From Cherax quadricarinatus (lineage: Eukaryota > Arthropoda > Malacostraca > Decapoda > Parastacidae), in NCBI RefSeq assembly GCF_038502225.1, contig NW_027195259.1:38501-102500 (forward strand): a DNA stretch of 64,000 nt, given 5' to 3'. Made by a program: the position numbers and the translations under genes. The notes below the pieces were generated by a model. It made no database searches. It saw only the letters and a program-made list of their open reading frames with translations, and was not told where the DNA came from. Below, piece by piece: positions 11,789 through 23,747 of the stretch; the stretch's first letter is position 1, and the number at the start of each line of letters is the position of its first letter.

Positions 11789-13826
11789 CTCACTGTATGT
11801 GCTGCAAAGTAACATTCTCACTGTGTGCTGCAAAGGAACATTCACACTGTGCTGCAAAGGAACATTCACACTGTACGTGCTGCAAAGTAACATTCACACT
11901 GTATGTGCTGCAAAGGAACATTCACACTGTATGTGCTGCAAAGTAACATTCTCACTGTGCTGCAAAGGAACATTCTCACTGTATGTGCTGCAAAGGAACA
12001 TTCACACTATGTGCTGCAAAGGAACATTCACACTGTATGTGCTGCAAAGTAACATTCACACTGTATGTGCTGCAAAGTAACATTCTCACTGTATGTGCTA
12101 CAAAGTAACATTCACACTGTATGTGCTACAAAGTAACATTCACACTGTATGTGCTGCAAAGTAACATTCTCACTGTATGTGCTACAAAGTAACATTCACA
12201 CTGTATGTGCTGCAAAGGAACATTCACACTGTATGTGCTGAAAAGGAACATTCACTCTGTATGTGCTACAAAGTAACATTCACACTGTGCTGCAAAGGAA
12301 CATTCACACTGTATGTGCTGCAAAGGAACATTCACACTGTGCTACAAAGGAACATTCACACTGTATGTGCTACAAAGTAACTTTCACACTGTATGTGCTG
12401 CAAAGGAACATTCACACTGTATGTGCTGCAAAGGAACATTCACACTGTTCTACAAAGGAAAATTCACACTGTATGTGCTGCAAAGGAACATTCACACTGT
12501 ATGTGCTACAAAGGAACATTCACACTGTATGTGCTGCAAAGGAACATTCACACTGTATGTGCTACAAAGTAACATTCACACTGTATGTGCTACAAAGGAA
12601 CATTCACACTGTTCTACAAAGTAACATTCACACTGTATGTGCTACAAAGTAACATTCACACTGTATGTGCTACAAAGTAACATTCACACTGTATGTGCTA
12701 CAAAGTAACATTCACACTGTATGTGCTACAAAGTAACATTCACACTGTATGTGCTGCAAAGTAACATTCACACTGTATGTGCTGCAAAGTAACATTCACA
12801 CTGTATGTGCTGCAAAGTAACATTCACACTGTATGTGCTGCAAAGTAACATTCACACTGTATGTGCTGCAAAGTAACATTCACACTGTATGTTCTACAAA
12901 GGAACATTCACACTGTATGTGCTACAAAGGAACATTCACACTGTATGTGCTGCAAAGGAACATTCACACTGTATGTGCTGCAAAGGAACATTCACACTGT
13001 ATGTGCTACAAAGGAACATTCACACTATAGGTGCTACAAAGGAACATTCACACTGTGCTGCAAAGGAACATTCACACTGTGCTGCAAAGGAACATTCACA
13101 CTGTATGTGCTACAAAGAAACATTCACACTGTATGTGCTACAAAGTAACATTCACACTGTATGTGCTGCAAAGGAACATTCACACTGTATGTGCTACAAA
13201 GGAACATTCACACTATGTGCTGCAAAGGAACATTCACACTGTATGTGCTGCAAAGGAACATTCACACTGTATGTGCTGCAAAGGAACATTCACACTGTAT
13301 GTGCTGCAAAGGAACATTCACACTGTTCTACAAAGGAACATTCACACTGTATGTGCTGCAAAGGAACATTCACACTGTATGTGCTACAAAGGAACATTCA
13401 CACTGTATGTGCTGCAAAGGAACATTCACACTGTATGTGCTACAAAGTAACATTCACACTGTATGTGCTACAAAGTAACATTCACACTGTATGTGCTACA
13501 AAGTAACATTCACACTGTATGTGCTACAAAGTAACATTCACACTATGTGCTACAAAGGAACATTCACACTGTTCTACAAATAACATTCACACTATGTGCT
13601 ACAAAGGAACATTCACACTGTGCTGCAAAGGAACATTCACACTGTATGTGCTGCAAAGTAACATTCGCACTGTATGTGCTGCAAAGGAACATTCACACTG
13701 TATATGCTACAAAGTAACATTCACACTGTATGTGCTGCAAAGGAACATTCACACTGTATGTGCTGCAAAGGAACATTCACACTGTATGTGCTACAAAGGA
13801 ACATTCACACTGTTTGTGTTACAAAG
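11789..13826. repeat. 28-bp minisatellite, about 73 copies
   Basis: Units read TGCTGCAAAGGAACATTCAC then ACTGTATG. Common variants are TGCTACAAAG and AAAGTAACATT. Shortened units that lose the TATG/ATGT part occur irregularly (for example near 11850, 12285, 13060 and 13610). AAAGTAACATT units dominate at 12610-12890 and AAAGGAACATT units elsewhere. Cys/His-rich frames such as CCKGTFTLYVLQRNIH arise from the repeat and should not be read as zinc fingers. Confidence 0.97.
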
Positions 13827-13952
13827 GAGAATATATTTGATAGACATTTTCTCTTAAGTTCTTTGGATCCTACAGAATTAAACCCCAAATAAATTAATAA
13901 CACAACGTGATGTGTCTACACCAGGGTTTGAGTGTCCTGATAAACACGTTAC

Positions 13953-14055
13953 CTGGATACCTGGAGGTTACCTGCAGGTTATTCCGGGGATCAACGCCCC
14001 CGCGGCCCGGTCCATGACCAGGCCTCCCGATGGATCAGGGCCTGATCCCAAATTT
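13953..14055 (+). repeat. Fragment of a dispersed repeat, SINE-like
   Basis: The segment with GGTTACCTGCAGGTTATTCC, CAACGCCCCCGCGGCCCGGT and GACCAGGCCTCCCGATGG matches a very common interspersed repeat I associate with decapod DNA. Only about 100 bases remain. Recognition is from memory. Confidence 0.5.
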
Positions 14056-14708
14056 GCTCTAAAGAACTAAAGCAAATACCATTCTAGGTCTGGGGTGGTG
14101 GCAAAGGCACCTGCAATGGTGGCACTGGCACCTGCAGTGGAGGCAGCTGTTAGGACTTTGAACTAGGAATAATTAGTGGTATGGGTTTTGGCGGGAAAAC
14201 AGTGAAGTCTCAGTGTAGTAATATTATGTTAAGTGTGCTTTAATAGTAGTTATTATTATTATTATCATGGGGAGCACTAAACCCATTAATAGTAGTTTTA
14301 ACAAGCTTTTTTTCGTAGATATAGAAGATAACACTTCATTTAATTAAGTTTGTAATGGCACCTTGGCATCGATTTTGCTCTCTCTCTCTCCTGTTAATTT
14401 CATCATTACAAGATCTATTGTCCTATAATACTGAGGCATATTTTTGATAGCTTCATTCATACCACTGCGATTTAAAATACAGCCAAGACCTTATATGGGG
14501 CTGTATTTCTGCTTTATTTTAAGATAATGATTTTGTAGGTAGTTTACAACCTCTCTTATCACTTGCCATGTATCTTGAAACTTGCTTTCATTAATTTTGT
14601 TTTGATAAATTTTCTTAAAAAACGGTAAGATAATTTCATTTAAAGACGTCAGTGTACCATAGCATAATTATTATTACGTTGAGCGCAAACAAAAACACAC
14701 TAGTTTTT
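14056..14708. other. No gene seen; short LINE/SINE tail at 14262-14292
   Basis: Mostly AT-rich unique sequence. At 14262-14292, ATTATTATCATGGGGAGCAC followed by TAAACCC is the reverse complement of the tail shared by the LINE end at 8817 and the SINE-like repeat at 27395. The rest holds nothing I recognise. Confidence 0.5.
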
Positions 14709-15322
14709 ACCCTTTTATTACCAACTTCTATCCATACAAACTGGCTACTTTTATTACCAACTTCTATCTATACAAACTGGCTACTTTTATTACCAACTTT
14801 TATCCATACAAACTGGCTACTTTTATTACCCACGTCTATCCATACAAACTGACTACTTTTATTAACCACATCTATCTATAGAAACTGGCTACTTTTATTA
14901 CCCACCTCTACATATACAAACTGGCTACTTTTATTACCAACTTTTATCCATACAAACTGGCTACTTTTATTACCAACTTTTATCCATACAAACTGGCTAC
15001 TTTTATTACCAACTTCTGTCCATACAAACTGGCTACTTTTATTACCAACTTCTGTCCATACAAACTGGCTACTTTTATTACCAACTTTTGTCCATACAAA
15101 CTGGCTACTTTTATTACCAACTTTTGTCTATACAAACTGGCTACTTTTATTACCAACTTCTATCCATACAAACTGGCTACTTTTATTACCAACTTCTATC
15201 TATACGGACTGGGTACTTTTATTACCAACTTCTATCTATACGGACTGGCTACTTTTATTACCAACTTCTATCTATACGGACTGGCTACTTTTATTACCCA
15301 CTTCTACATATACAAACTGGCT
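14709..15322. repeat. 36-bp minisatellite, about 17 copies
   Basis: Units contain CTACTTTTATTACCAACTTC then TATCCATACAAACTGG. The variants are CTTTTATC, CTTTTGTC, CCACGTC and TATACGGACTGG. The CGGACTGG type clusters at the right end (15195-15290), and the most diverged units lie at 14830-14920. Confidence 0.97.
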
Positions 15323-15514
15323 GCTATCATTAAAAAAATAGAAAGAACGGTAATGAAATACTAATAATTTTATCAACGTGATCATGTCCTATTTCACGTA
15401 CCATTAAGTGATGTAATAAAAATAATTGTCTTGAGGTGTAATATCTGGTGTATTTGCCTCAGGTCAACACAACTATCAGACAGTTTTCTCACTATTTCCA
15501 ATGTATTCTCAGTA

Positions 15515-15772
15515 TCACGATTTTTTCATTGAATGTAACAAGAACAACAGAGCATCACTGTCTTCACTCTGGTGTACATTTTTTACTTCCATAAACTTAT
15601 GTAATATCTGCTCTATAATTGGTACCTCGTTGCTTTTTAGTACTGAGCCGTTTTTCTTATATAGCGAATCTGTTATTACCGATGTGAAAAAAAAGGAATT
15701 AGGAGGCACAGTTGGAGAATATATATTGTTTAGCTGTGCAACAAGTATTGCTGATCTATCAACAGCATACAA
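15515..15772 (-). CDS. Short frame with a BESS-like motif, uncertain
   Basis: An 85-codon minus-strand frame beginning at a TTG codon. Its C-terminal part, SEDSDALLFLLHSMKKS, resembles the start of a BESS motif as found at the end of MADF-BESS DNA-binding proteins. A neighbouring frame just downstream continues RDTENTLEIVRKL, which would fit the rest of that motif after a one-base shift. No MADF domain, promoter or splice signals were found upstream. It could be the remnant of a transposase-derived or host last exon, or chance. Confidence 0.2.
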   Translation of the reverse strand: MYAVDRSAILVAQLNNIYSPTVPPNSFFFTSVITDSLYKKNGSVLKSNEVPIIEQILHKFMEVKNVHQSEDSDALLFLLHSMKKS

Positions 15773-16114
15773 TTTAAGGTTTCTTTAATTTCATTTCTTT
15801 CATAGTTTTATAATGGCCTGACAGTAGATACATTATACATAGTTTGAGTATTTTTCATCAGAGTCAGACCATTAATGTTTGTATCTCTTCGTATGCGTAT
15901 TGTTACATTTTCAACTTGATAATGGTTATTGTGAGCAATATCTTGGTGCTTGATATTGCGCTCTGACCAATAACTTGGTAGTAATCGCACCTTACATCTC
16001 CTGCTTTTTGCTGAAAATGGATAATCCATTGTCCTCTTCGCTTTCGGGCTGAGTGGACGCACTGCGCAAACAGCTCCTGCTTTCTCTGGTGCGCAACTTC
16101 CTGTTTTCACCAAG

Positions 16115-17305
16115 ATGGCTGCCAGCTACCGCAGGAGGAGCAACACCGTGTGTGTTGACCTTGTTAAAGGGGCAATTTACCCTACGAATGCCCATGTTTT
16201 ATTACCAACGATTATACGGGACACGTTTGGCATTGAAGTTGAAGAATTGCACGGAATAGCACTTAATGGTTCATCACTCAGTACCAGGAGAAGAACATCA
16301 CCGTATCATCTGGTCTGGAGGCACGCCTGCGGGATGCCTCAAAATACTACACCTGGGTGAGGATCCGCAACGTTCCTTTCGAGGCAGACGATGTGGATAT
16401 CAGAGACATTTCAAAGATATGGTGAGGTGCATGCTATAACTTTAGTTCAATGGACGGAGGGAATCTATGAAGGGTTGCCGGCTGGATCTTACACCGTCAA
16501 GATGTCTTTAAGAAGACCTATTCCATCGTATGTTGTCCTGGAGGATTTTAGGACACAGCTGTATGTGACCTACGCGGGACAACGCAAGACGTGTCGCCTG
16601 TGCGGCGCTTTTGACCACATGGCGGCTGGATGTGGTAAAGCAGCGGCGCCGCGGCCTTGGGAACGGCAAGTAGTCACAGAGTCTCAGGCGGAACCTCAGC
16701 CGAAGACTTTGAGTGCAGCAGGCAAAGGTAATTGGGCGGACGAAGTGGAGGGCGTGTTAGAGAATTGTGTGACACTACCAGTGGCTTCGAATGCTCCCCC
16801 GCAAACGGGCCCGGGAGTTGAGCAGCAGCCTGTGGGGGTGGGAGAAACCGGTGATCCACAGGAGTTATCTACGCCCCTACAGGAGATGATTAAGTCTTTC
16901 CTGGACGTGCCTGCGGAGGAGAACCCATCTACAGACAGGAGAATTCTGATGGTTGAGAAGGACTTGATTGAGCAGATTCCAGAGCCTCTGGGGTCAGAGC
17001 CTGGCATGTTGCAGTTGCTACAGGTGGAAGCTGAGGTGCACAAGGGGAATGGAAATACTGATATGGAAATTGAGGGCACATCTAGAAAGAGGGCTGGAGG
17101 CTCGTCGGATGAGGAGGTTATAACACCAGCTCAGCGTACAAGGAAGAAGACGTGGGCGGGAGTGATTAAGAAGGGGCAGGGTAGTGCACGGGGGGGGGAG
17201 GGGGTACAGGCGGGAAAGAGTGCACGGGAAAAGACAGAAGTAGCAAAAAGTGGAACAGACAGGACACAGAGACATAGAGGAAAGCCACCCTTTCTGAATC
17301 TTTAA
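16115..17305 (+). pseudogene. LINE ORF1, zinc-knuckle protein, broken (copy 2)
   Basis: Counterpart of the ORF1 at 1198-2448. It starts at the ATG at 16115 (MAASYRRRSNTV). After IALNGS roughly 20 residues present in the other copies (the RIFVKF region) are missing and the frame changes; the RRM-like part (YYTWVRIRNVPFEADDVDI) is in a second frame, and from about 16391 the third frame runs to the stop at 17305. That part holds the zinc knuckle CRLCGAFDHMAAGC near 16590-16635 and the basic C-terminus. At least one deletion and two frame changes make it non-functional as it stands. Confidence 0.85.
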
Positions 17306-17310
17306 GTGTC

Positions 17311-20300
17311 TAACGATAAACGTGAATGGCCTTAGAGCTGACGGTAAACGAGTATGGTTGGAGGATGTTTTGCGGCGTTTTAACATTGATGTGTGTTTTA
17401 TTCAAGAACACAATTTCAAGTATGGCAGAGAGTTGAGGCTGAACGGTTTTAGGATGTATGTTGGTAGTTCAGGGAAATTAAAGGGTGGGGTGGCAGTGGC
17501 AGTGAGGGAGTCCAGCCCATTCAACGGGCTCAAGAAGGAAGAGGGAGGGGAGGGGAGGGTGGTGAGGGTGGAGGGGATATGGGGTGAGATTAGAGTATGT
17601 TTTCTGGGGATATATATGCCGGCAGATAGTAACATACGGGTAAAGGTGAATTTTGTAAGGGAGGTTTTGCTTTTCTACATGCGGGGTTTACCAATGGTTT
17701 CTATAATAGGTGGGGATTGGAATTGTGTAATCAGGAATAAGGATGTGGAGCCGAGAGGGGCAGGGTGTGTGCTTGGGGTATTGAGGGATTTGTTGAAGGA
17801 TGCAGGGGTTTATGACATAGTCAGGGGCGATGGGTGGAAAGTAGAGCACACGTTTATGCGGAGGGGTTATGCGGCCAGGTTGGATCGTATATATATAACT
17901 CGAGATATAACAGTAGAACGTGTAATGACGATAGATTTAGGTTTTTCGGACCATCGTGCCGTTTTGGAAGAGATGGCATGGGAAGGGATGGTTCGTAGGT
18001 ACGTGGGTTATTGGAAAATGAATGTGAGGCTACTTCAGGGAGAGGGGGAGGGGTTGTTTTTTAGGAAATGGTGGAAGCAACTATGGGAGGCTCGCAACGA
18101 AGAGGAGGATGTCTTGGAATGGTGGGAGAAGCACGCTAAATTGCAGATTAGGGAGTATTACCAGCATAGAGGACGGGATGAGGCGAGGTGGAGGTATGGT
18201 TTACAGAAATATTTAGAGGGGCAGCTAAATGATTGTTATGAAAGGGGAGGGGGGGATAGACATGGAGAAATAGAGATTTTAAGGGGAAGATTGAGGGATA
18301 TACAAAATTCTCGTTTTGATGCGATACGTGTGAGGGAAGGTTTAGAGGAGGTTCTGTGGGGTGACAAACCGTCAGGATGTGTTTTGAAGAGATTTAGGAA
18401 TAGGCAACAGATGACCACGATTATGGGATTAGAGGTGTGTAAAGGGGTGGGGGGATATAGGGTGGGGCAGGTACTTAGTGCCACCGATGGAATGAGCAAT
18501 TATGCTGATTATTAGTTTAGGGAGAATTTTAAGCAGAGGGAGGGAGGAGAGAGGGAGGGAGAGATTCTGGGAGAAGGAATTCGAGGTATTTTAGGGGAGG
18601 AGGAGAGTGCGGTGATAGAGGGTAGGATCAGTGAGGAGGAGGTGGAGGAGGCGATAATGGGCTTGAGTAGGGGAAAAGCGCCGGGCATTGATGGAATTCC
18701 TAATGATTTCTATATTACACATTGGGATTGTATGAAGGAATGTCTGGTCCGGTTGTTTAACTGTATGAAGGAAAGGGGAGTGTTGGGGGAATCGCAGGGC
18801 ACGGGGGTAGTAGTTTTGGTCTATAAGGGAGGGGGGGGGAAGACCTTGGGTGCTATAGGGCGATCTCCCTCATGTGTGCAGATTATAAAGTTTTTGCGAA
18901 GGTTTTAGGTAACCGTATGAAAAAAGCGCTTGACCGAGTCCTACATAGAGGACAGTGTGGGATTCCAGGTCGAAGTAATGCGTGAGGGGCATGGAAGAAT
19001 TAAGGATTTTGTGGAGGGTAGACAATGGGGGGGGGGATCTTGGGGATTGATTGGAAGCAGGCTTAGGACAGTGTAGATAGACATATGTTGTGGTGTATTT
19101 TAAAAAACAGGGTTTTGGTGAAGAGATTGTGCGCTGGGCGACTACTTTGTATACGCCTGCAACGGTCAGGGTACAGGTTAATGGGAAGTTAGGGTTGCCA
19201 GTGCAGATGGGGATGGGTTTGCGACAGGGTTGCCCATTGTCTCAAATCCTCTTTGCATGCATGCAGGACCCTTTTTATAGGCTTATAGAGGAAGGAGTGT
19301 GGGAACAGGGAGAGGTGGGTCCTGGGAGATGTGGTATTGTGGGGTATGTGGATGACACCACAGTTTTGGTAGGAGGGGAAATAGGATTGGGGAATGTGGG
19401 ACGTATAATAGAGATTTATGGTGGGGCGACAGGGATGAGGGTTAATGGAGCAAAGTCAAAGTTATTAGAAGTAGGCACGTGGGTGGGAGGAAGGGTTTGG
19501 GGGAACAGTATGGATGGAACGTAGTGGATAGAATTAAGATATGTGGGGTTGTGTATATGGCGGACGCTGGGGAGGCACAGAGAATAAATTCCAAGGAAGT
19601 AGTGAGTAGAGCGATGGGTAGGATGCGCGGGTGGAGGGCTGGGGATGTAACATTGCAGCAGAGGGTGGTGGTAGTAAATACACTTGTGTACAGTAAAGTG
19701 TGGGGCGTGGCAGAAATATATCCCCCGAGGTCGTGTGATATTCAGGAACTGGAGAGGGTGGTTTTGAGGTATGTGTGGGGTTATGGGAAGCCATGGCTAC
19801 GGAAGGAGGTGGTGATGATGGGTGTGCGGCAGGGTGGGCTGGGTCTTATACTTTTGGACATACGAGTGAAGGCAGTGTATGTGAAGCAGCGGTACTTGAG
19901 GGTGGGAGGGAAGAGGGGTAGAAGGGTGGGAGAGGTCATGAAGGATGTGCGAAAATGGTGGAAGGGAAAGGCACTACTGGAGTGTGAAGATATGGTGCGA
20001 AATTTGTTGGCAGTAAGGGAAGCAAAAAAAGTAAGGGTAAGTAGGCTTGGGAGGACAGGTTGGCAGGGTACAGTGATACAGGGAGTAGCTACATACCCAA
20101 TGTATGATTGGAGGGGCATTTGGGAAGACTTTCGGAAGATCAGATTAAAGCCAAGGGTTCGTGAAGTGGTTTATAGATTCTTTATGGGAATTCTAGCTAC
20201 AAGGTCAGTGCTATATAGAATGGGTTATGTAGGTGCTGGCACTTGTTTGCATTGTGAGGAAGAGGAGACGGCTTTTCATGCCATATATTTTTTGTGAAAA

Positions 20301-20634
20301 CTTGGGTTTTGTAAGGGCATGGTTAGCGAGAGTTCTGGGTATAGTGGCGGGAGGGGGGAGAAACTTTCAGACTTTGAAGGCTTTGCATTTTGATGTGGGA
20401 GGGGTTTCCAAGGACATTCGGAGGGCAGTGATGTATGTAGTGGCAGATTTTTTGTATGTGTCTTGGTGCATGCGGGAGGTGGGGGGTGAATATAGGGTGC
20501 GGGCACTTGCAGCGAGTGTGTATCGTACAGTATGCAGAAATAGGCTACTATATGGGAGGTTGTGGGTAAATAGTTTTCCCTTGGGTTATCGTAATCTGAC
20601 GGTAGGTGTAATGTTAGGGTTGGGTGTAGTTTAG
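17311..20634 (+). pseudogene. LINE ORF2, endonuclease-reverse transcriptase, broken (copy 2)
   Basis: The endonuclease is intact to about 18512 (QEHNF, GGDWN, RRGYAARLDRIY, GFSDHR). A TAG at 18513-18515 replaces the Trp found in copy 3 (ADRWFEEYG). The same frame then resumes through the RT entry motif GKAPGIDGIP. Frame breaks follow at the G9 run 18831-18839, the G10 run 19027-19036 and a G-rich stretch near 19490-19505. RT motifs LRQGCPLSQILF and GYVDDTTVL lie at 19200-19370. A C-terminal finger (CLHCEEEETAFHAIYF) loses its last Cys where a T6 run at 20288-20293 shifts the frame; the next frame continues CENLGF and ends at 20634. Most indels fall in homopolymers. Confidence 0.85.
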
Positions 20635-22259
20635 AGCTGGATTGGGCTGGTTCTCCCTAAACTGGCATTCTTGTTCTTTTTTGAGATTAGTGGAGGATGG
20701 AAGGTGGAATAAAAGCGTGTGGTAGTGGAGCATATGGGTGTAAAGTCGTTAGGAATGAAGGGGGGCGTAGGGGGGGGGTGAACTGGTGACATTTGGTTAA
20801 GAGACAGGGGTTCTATGACTTTCGACGTCAGGTACGAACTTGAGCATGGAAGGGAACGTGAGTTTGTGTTTTTTTAATACAGATAGCATGGGGTCAGGGG
20901 ATGGCAGGGGGTGGCTTTCTGAAGTGTCTTTTGCCAGGTTGGTTTTGTTAATGATTGAGGTAGTACTGCCCGGTACATGTTTTATTAGGAGCCATAAGTT
21001 ATATTGTGTAACTTAGTGCGTGACAGAGTAAGTCTGATATTGCTCTGGAACATTGTTAATAAACATATATATCTTGTTGAACATAATAATACATAAAAAA
21101 TGGGAATATGTATTAGTGAGTGAGCTACAATTTCTAGTGTACTGTTACCATATTAGTTGGTATTCTTCACTTTGTCAAATAATTACTATCTATATATTGT
21201 TATAAGTTATTTATGTTAGTTCTTATTTTATACGATTTAAGTGAACAAATGTAAGGTGTTGTGACGTCTAGTGCAAGTGGCATTTATCTTGCACTGGGGA
21301 AAAGGGGAAGTGTAAAGTAAATATGATTGGATCATAACGAAATGTCATTGGATATATGTACACTGTATTTAGAAGACGGGAAGGATTGTGAGGATTGTCA
21401 ATATATGTATTAATTCTTATGTAAATTTCATGGAACTCAGGGTGATAACAATGTACACCTATTAGTCGGATAAGTATTGATATTATTATGCTTATTGTAA
21501 TATAATTGATTGATGAAATGTATAATTTGGTTTTTAGTTTGGAGTAAAGAGATAAAAAGCATAGGGGATGGGGGATATTTTGTAAGCACAAAGATTAATC
21601 AGCAGTATGTATTTAGAAAATGTAAAAAAATTATTTTTCTGTGGAGGAGACGATAAGGGGTTCTTATATTCCTTTATGTTATTGTATTTTAATGTATTTT
21701 TAAATTCAATGACTGATGGAGGTTATGAGTGGTGACGGCAGACACAGTTACTAGGTATGTGGGGGGGGGTGTGAAGAGTCAGCGGTAGTGTATTAAACCC
21801 ACCACCGTCCACGATATTGATTGTTATTATGGGGTATATGAGGGTTAGGGTGTGGATTGGTTTCTTTGGTGGATGTGTGCCATCATGTTCAGACATTCCT
21901 TGTATTATAGTCAGCCTTTTAGATGGCTGGATTGTGTTTATACATGTTGTCAATGATATCCTTAATGCTCTAATAAATGTATAAGAGATGTCAATGAGTA
22001 TACTAAGGTGAAAGTGGTATGTTTTTCAAAGGGGGGGGAGTAAGCATTACTAGGTAGGACTATCGTTTTTATTATAAGACCATCTTTTCACGTGAAGTAC
22101 AGTACATAAAAGTAGTGTTTGGAGTGCAGCAGCCAATTCTGATGTCATTATATAAGTGCTTCTTTGGTATTTGTGTAGTCACTGCAGATTATCGTTTTAC
22201 TGCTTGTGTCTTCTTACATATTGATTATGTACCCATATATGTTTTGTACCTGAGTTTTA
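20635..22259 (+). other. 3' untranslated region of LINE copy 2
   Basis: About 1.6 kb without a credible frame, lying between the ORF2 stop and the AATAAA signal. It has several G-runs (20760-20780, 21763-21770 and 22031-22038). A separate old insertion inside it cannot be excluded. Confidence 0.55.
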
Positions 22260-22278
22260 AATAAAATATAAAAAAAAA
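22260..22278 (+). promoter_or_regulatory. Polyadenylation signal and poly(A) end of LINE copy 2
   Basis: AATAAA at 22260-22265 is followed five bases later by A9. This fits the 3' end of a poly(A)-tailed LINE insertion. Confidence 0.65.
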
Positions 22279-22806
22279 ATTTTAATGTTGGAATTGGGTC
22301 GTAGTCGAGCAATATTAGAATTACTGCGTCAGTTCCATTGATATTCAAAAAATCTTTCCTACATTTAGCTTTAATTGTTGAATCTGGCATCAAACCATGA
22401 TCAACAATTTAACGAATGATATCAAATTTTGTCATATGCATGAGAACAGACAAACACATGCTGGCACAATGTCTTGCGACTGATTCAAAGATCTCACTAA
22501 GGCAAATCAGTTTCAATTTTAATAACTTTTTTCATGTTGGATTTATATGCCATAACTACACAATAACCAATAAATCAATTTATGGCTGGGTTAGGACAAT
22601 TAATTGTGCTAGTTTTATACAGTTCCAGCTTACTGGGGTTGTTTAGTTTGTGAACAGAGGTTATAATAAGTGGCTATGGAACGGCTGCAGTGACGACACC
22701 TGCGATACTTGGTAAAAAAAAAAATGGGATTTCCAACGTTATAATCAAGTCTTCTTTGAGTCACTCTGCAACAAGACAGTTATATTTATCATCTATAAAA
22801 CTATTT
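22279..22806. other. No gene seen
   Basis: AT-rich sequence. A 76-codon frame at 22416-22646 matches nothing I recognise. Confidence 0.45.
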
Positions 22807-22878
22807 GTAGAGCACGAGATAGCTCTGCATGTAGAGCACGATATAGCTCTGCATGTAGAGCACGAGATAGCTCTGCAT
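22807..22878. repeat. 24-bp tandem repeat, 3 copies
   Basis: Three units reading GTAGAGCACGAGATAGCTCT followed by GCAT; the middle unit has GATATAG. GAGCACGAGATAGCTC is itself a near-palindrome. Confidence 0.95.
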
Positions 22879-22944
22879 GTAAACTCTGGTCACTCTATAT
22901 AAAAGAATTAATGTTTGGCAGCATAAAAGAAGTGGGTTACTTGA

Positions 22945-23149
22945 AATTGATCCCAACTTAACTGGCAGAGGTAATTTGATCCCAACTTAACTGGCAGAGG
23001 TAATTTGATCCCAACTTAACTGGCAGAGGTAATTTGATCCCAACTTAACTGGCAGAGGTAATTTGATCCCAACTTAACTGGCAGAGGTAATTTGATCCCA
23101 ACTTAACTGGCAGAGGTAATTTGATCCCAACTTAACTGGCAGAGGTAAT
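22945..23149. repeat. 29-bp tandem repeat, 7 copies
   Basis: Seven essentially identical units containing GATCCCAACTTAACTGGCAG and AGGTAATTT. The near-zero divergence suggests recent expansion. Confidence 0.97.
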
Positions 23150-23330
23150 TTCGGATATATAGTTAATGAACAGGATTTATGAGAACATTTTTACTCTGAT
23201 AAAAAAAAAAATATTGCTTCCATTAATACAATGGATAGTTTTGTTGAGAAGATTCCATACACGGGAAATAAATGGCTGCGGGAGAGAATTTTTTTAGCAA
23301 TGGCCCTTATTACGAACACAGGTGTAGTTA

Positions 23331-23736
23331 GTGACCCGGACACCTGGCTGTAGCACCATAACCAAGGTAGGAACGAGAAAAAAGACAGCAGAATAAATAC
23401 TTATATTTCCTTCACCAAACAGCAAGCAGATATGTATAATATAGATAGAGAATACTTAAAATAAGGCAAATGTAAGCAAGAGAGACGGTAAGAACCGTTG
23501 AGACAAGACATGGAGGTAAGTCTGCCAATGTTGAGTTACAAGTGTGCCACAACGCTTCTCAACTTTGGCGGACTTCTTTGTCATTGGCTGGTTGAACCAA
23601 GGTGCTAGCATAATGAGGGACCTCTACTCATGTATACACTTAGCACCTGGTTCACTGGTCGGGAGAACATGCCTATGTGAGTGTGTGACATAAGCTGAAT
23701 TAAATGTAAAATGTAACGTACTCTTGGCATGTCACA
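23331..23736 (-). mobile_element. Probable LTR of a Ty3-type retrotransposon
   Basis: On the minus strand an LTR-like segment begins TGTGACATGCC at 23736 and ends near CCGGGTCACT at 23331. TGTGAC and GTCAC thus form a short inverted pair with one changed end base. Directly before it lies a purine-rich tract (GGCAAAAGGGC, 23737-23747), as expected for the polypurine tract ahead of a 3' LTR. Further upstream a G12-type run and a 89-codon frame (23802-24071) of unknown nature are all that remain, with no gag-pol. This is a call from end structure only. Confidence 0.5.
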
Positions 23737-23747
23737 GCCCTTTTGCC

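Larger units (their letters stand above)
16030..22278 (+). mobile_element. Zinc-knuckle LINE, copy 2, nearly full length but broken
   Basis: A non-LTR retrotransposon of about 6.2 kb: a short 5' leader, ORF1 (16115-17305), ORF2 (17311-20634), a 1.6 kb 3' region, and an AATAAA signal followed by A9 at 22270-22278. The left end is a guess based on GC-rich leader sequence after about 16030. I could not define a target-site duplication. The RT contains YRAISL, LRQGCPLSQILF and GYVDDT motifs. The architecture (CCHC gag, AP endonuclease, RT, C-terminal CCHC) and RT style suggest the L1/Tx1 group. Confidence 0.8.

Noticed and set aside
11789..13826. Cys/His-rich frames (CCKGTFTLYVLQRNIH) as zinc-finger proteins
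   Set aside because: The spacing comes from the 28-bp repeat; frames break wherever a unit is shortened and lack the finger's hydrophobic core and linkers.
16053..17079. Minus- and alternate-frame ORFs over LINE copy 2 ORF1
   Set aside because: Shadows of the zinc-knuckle coding frame.
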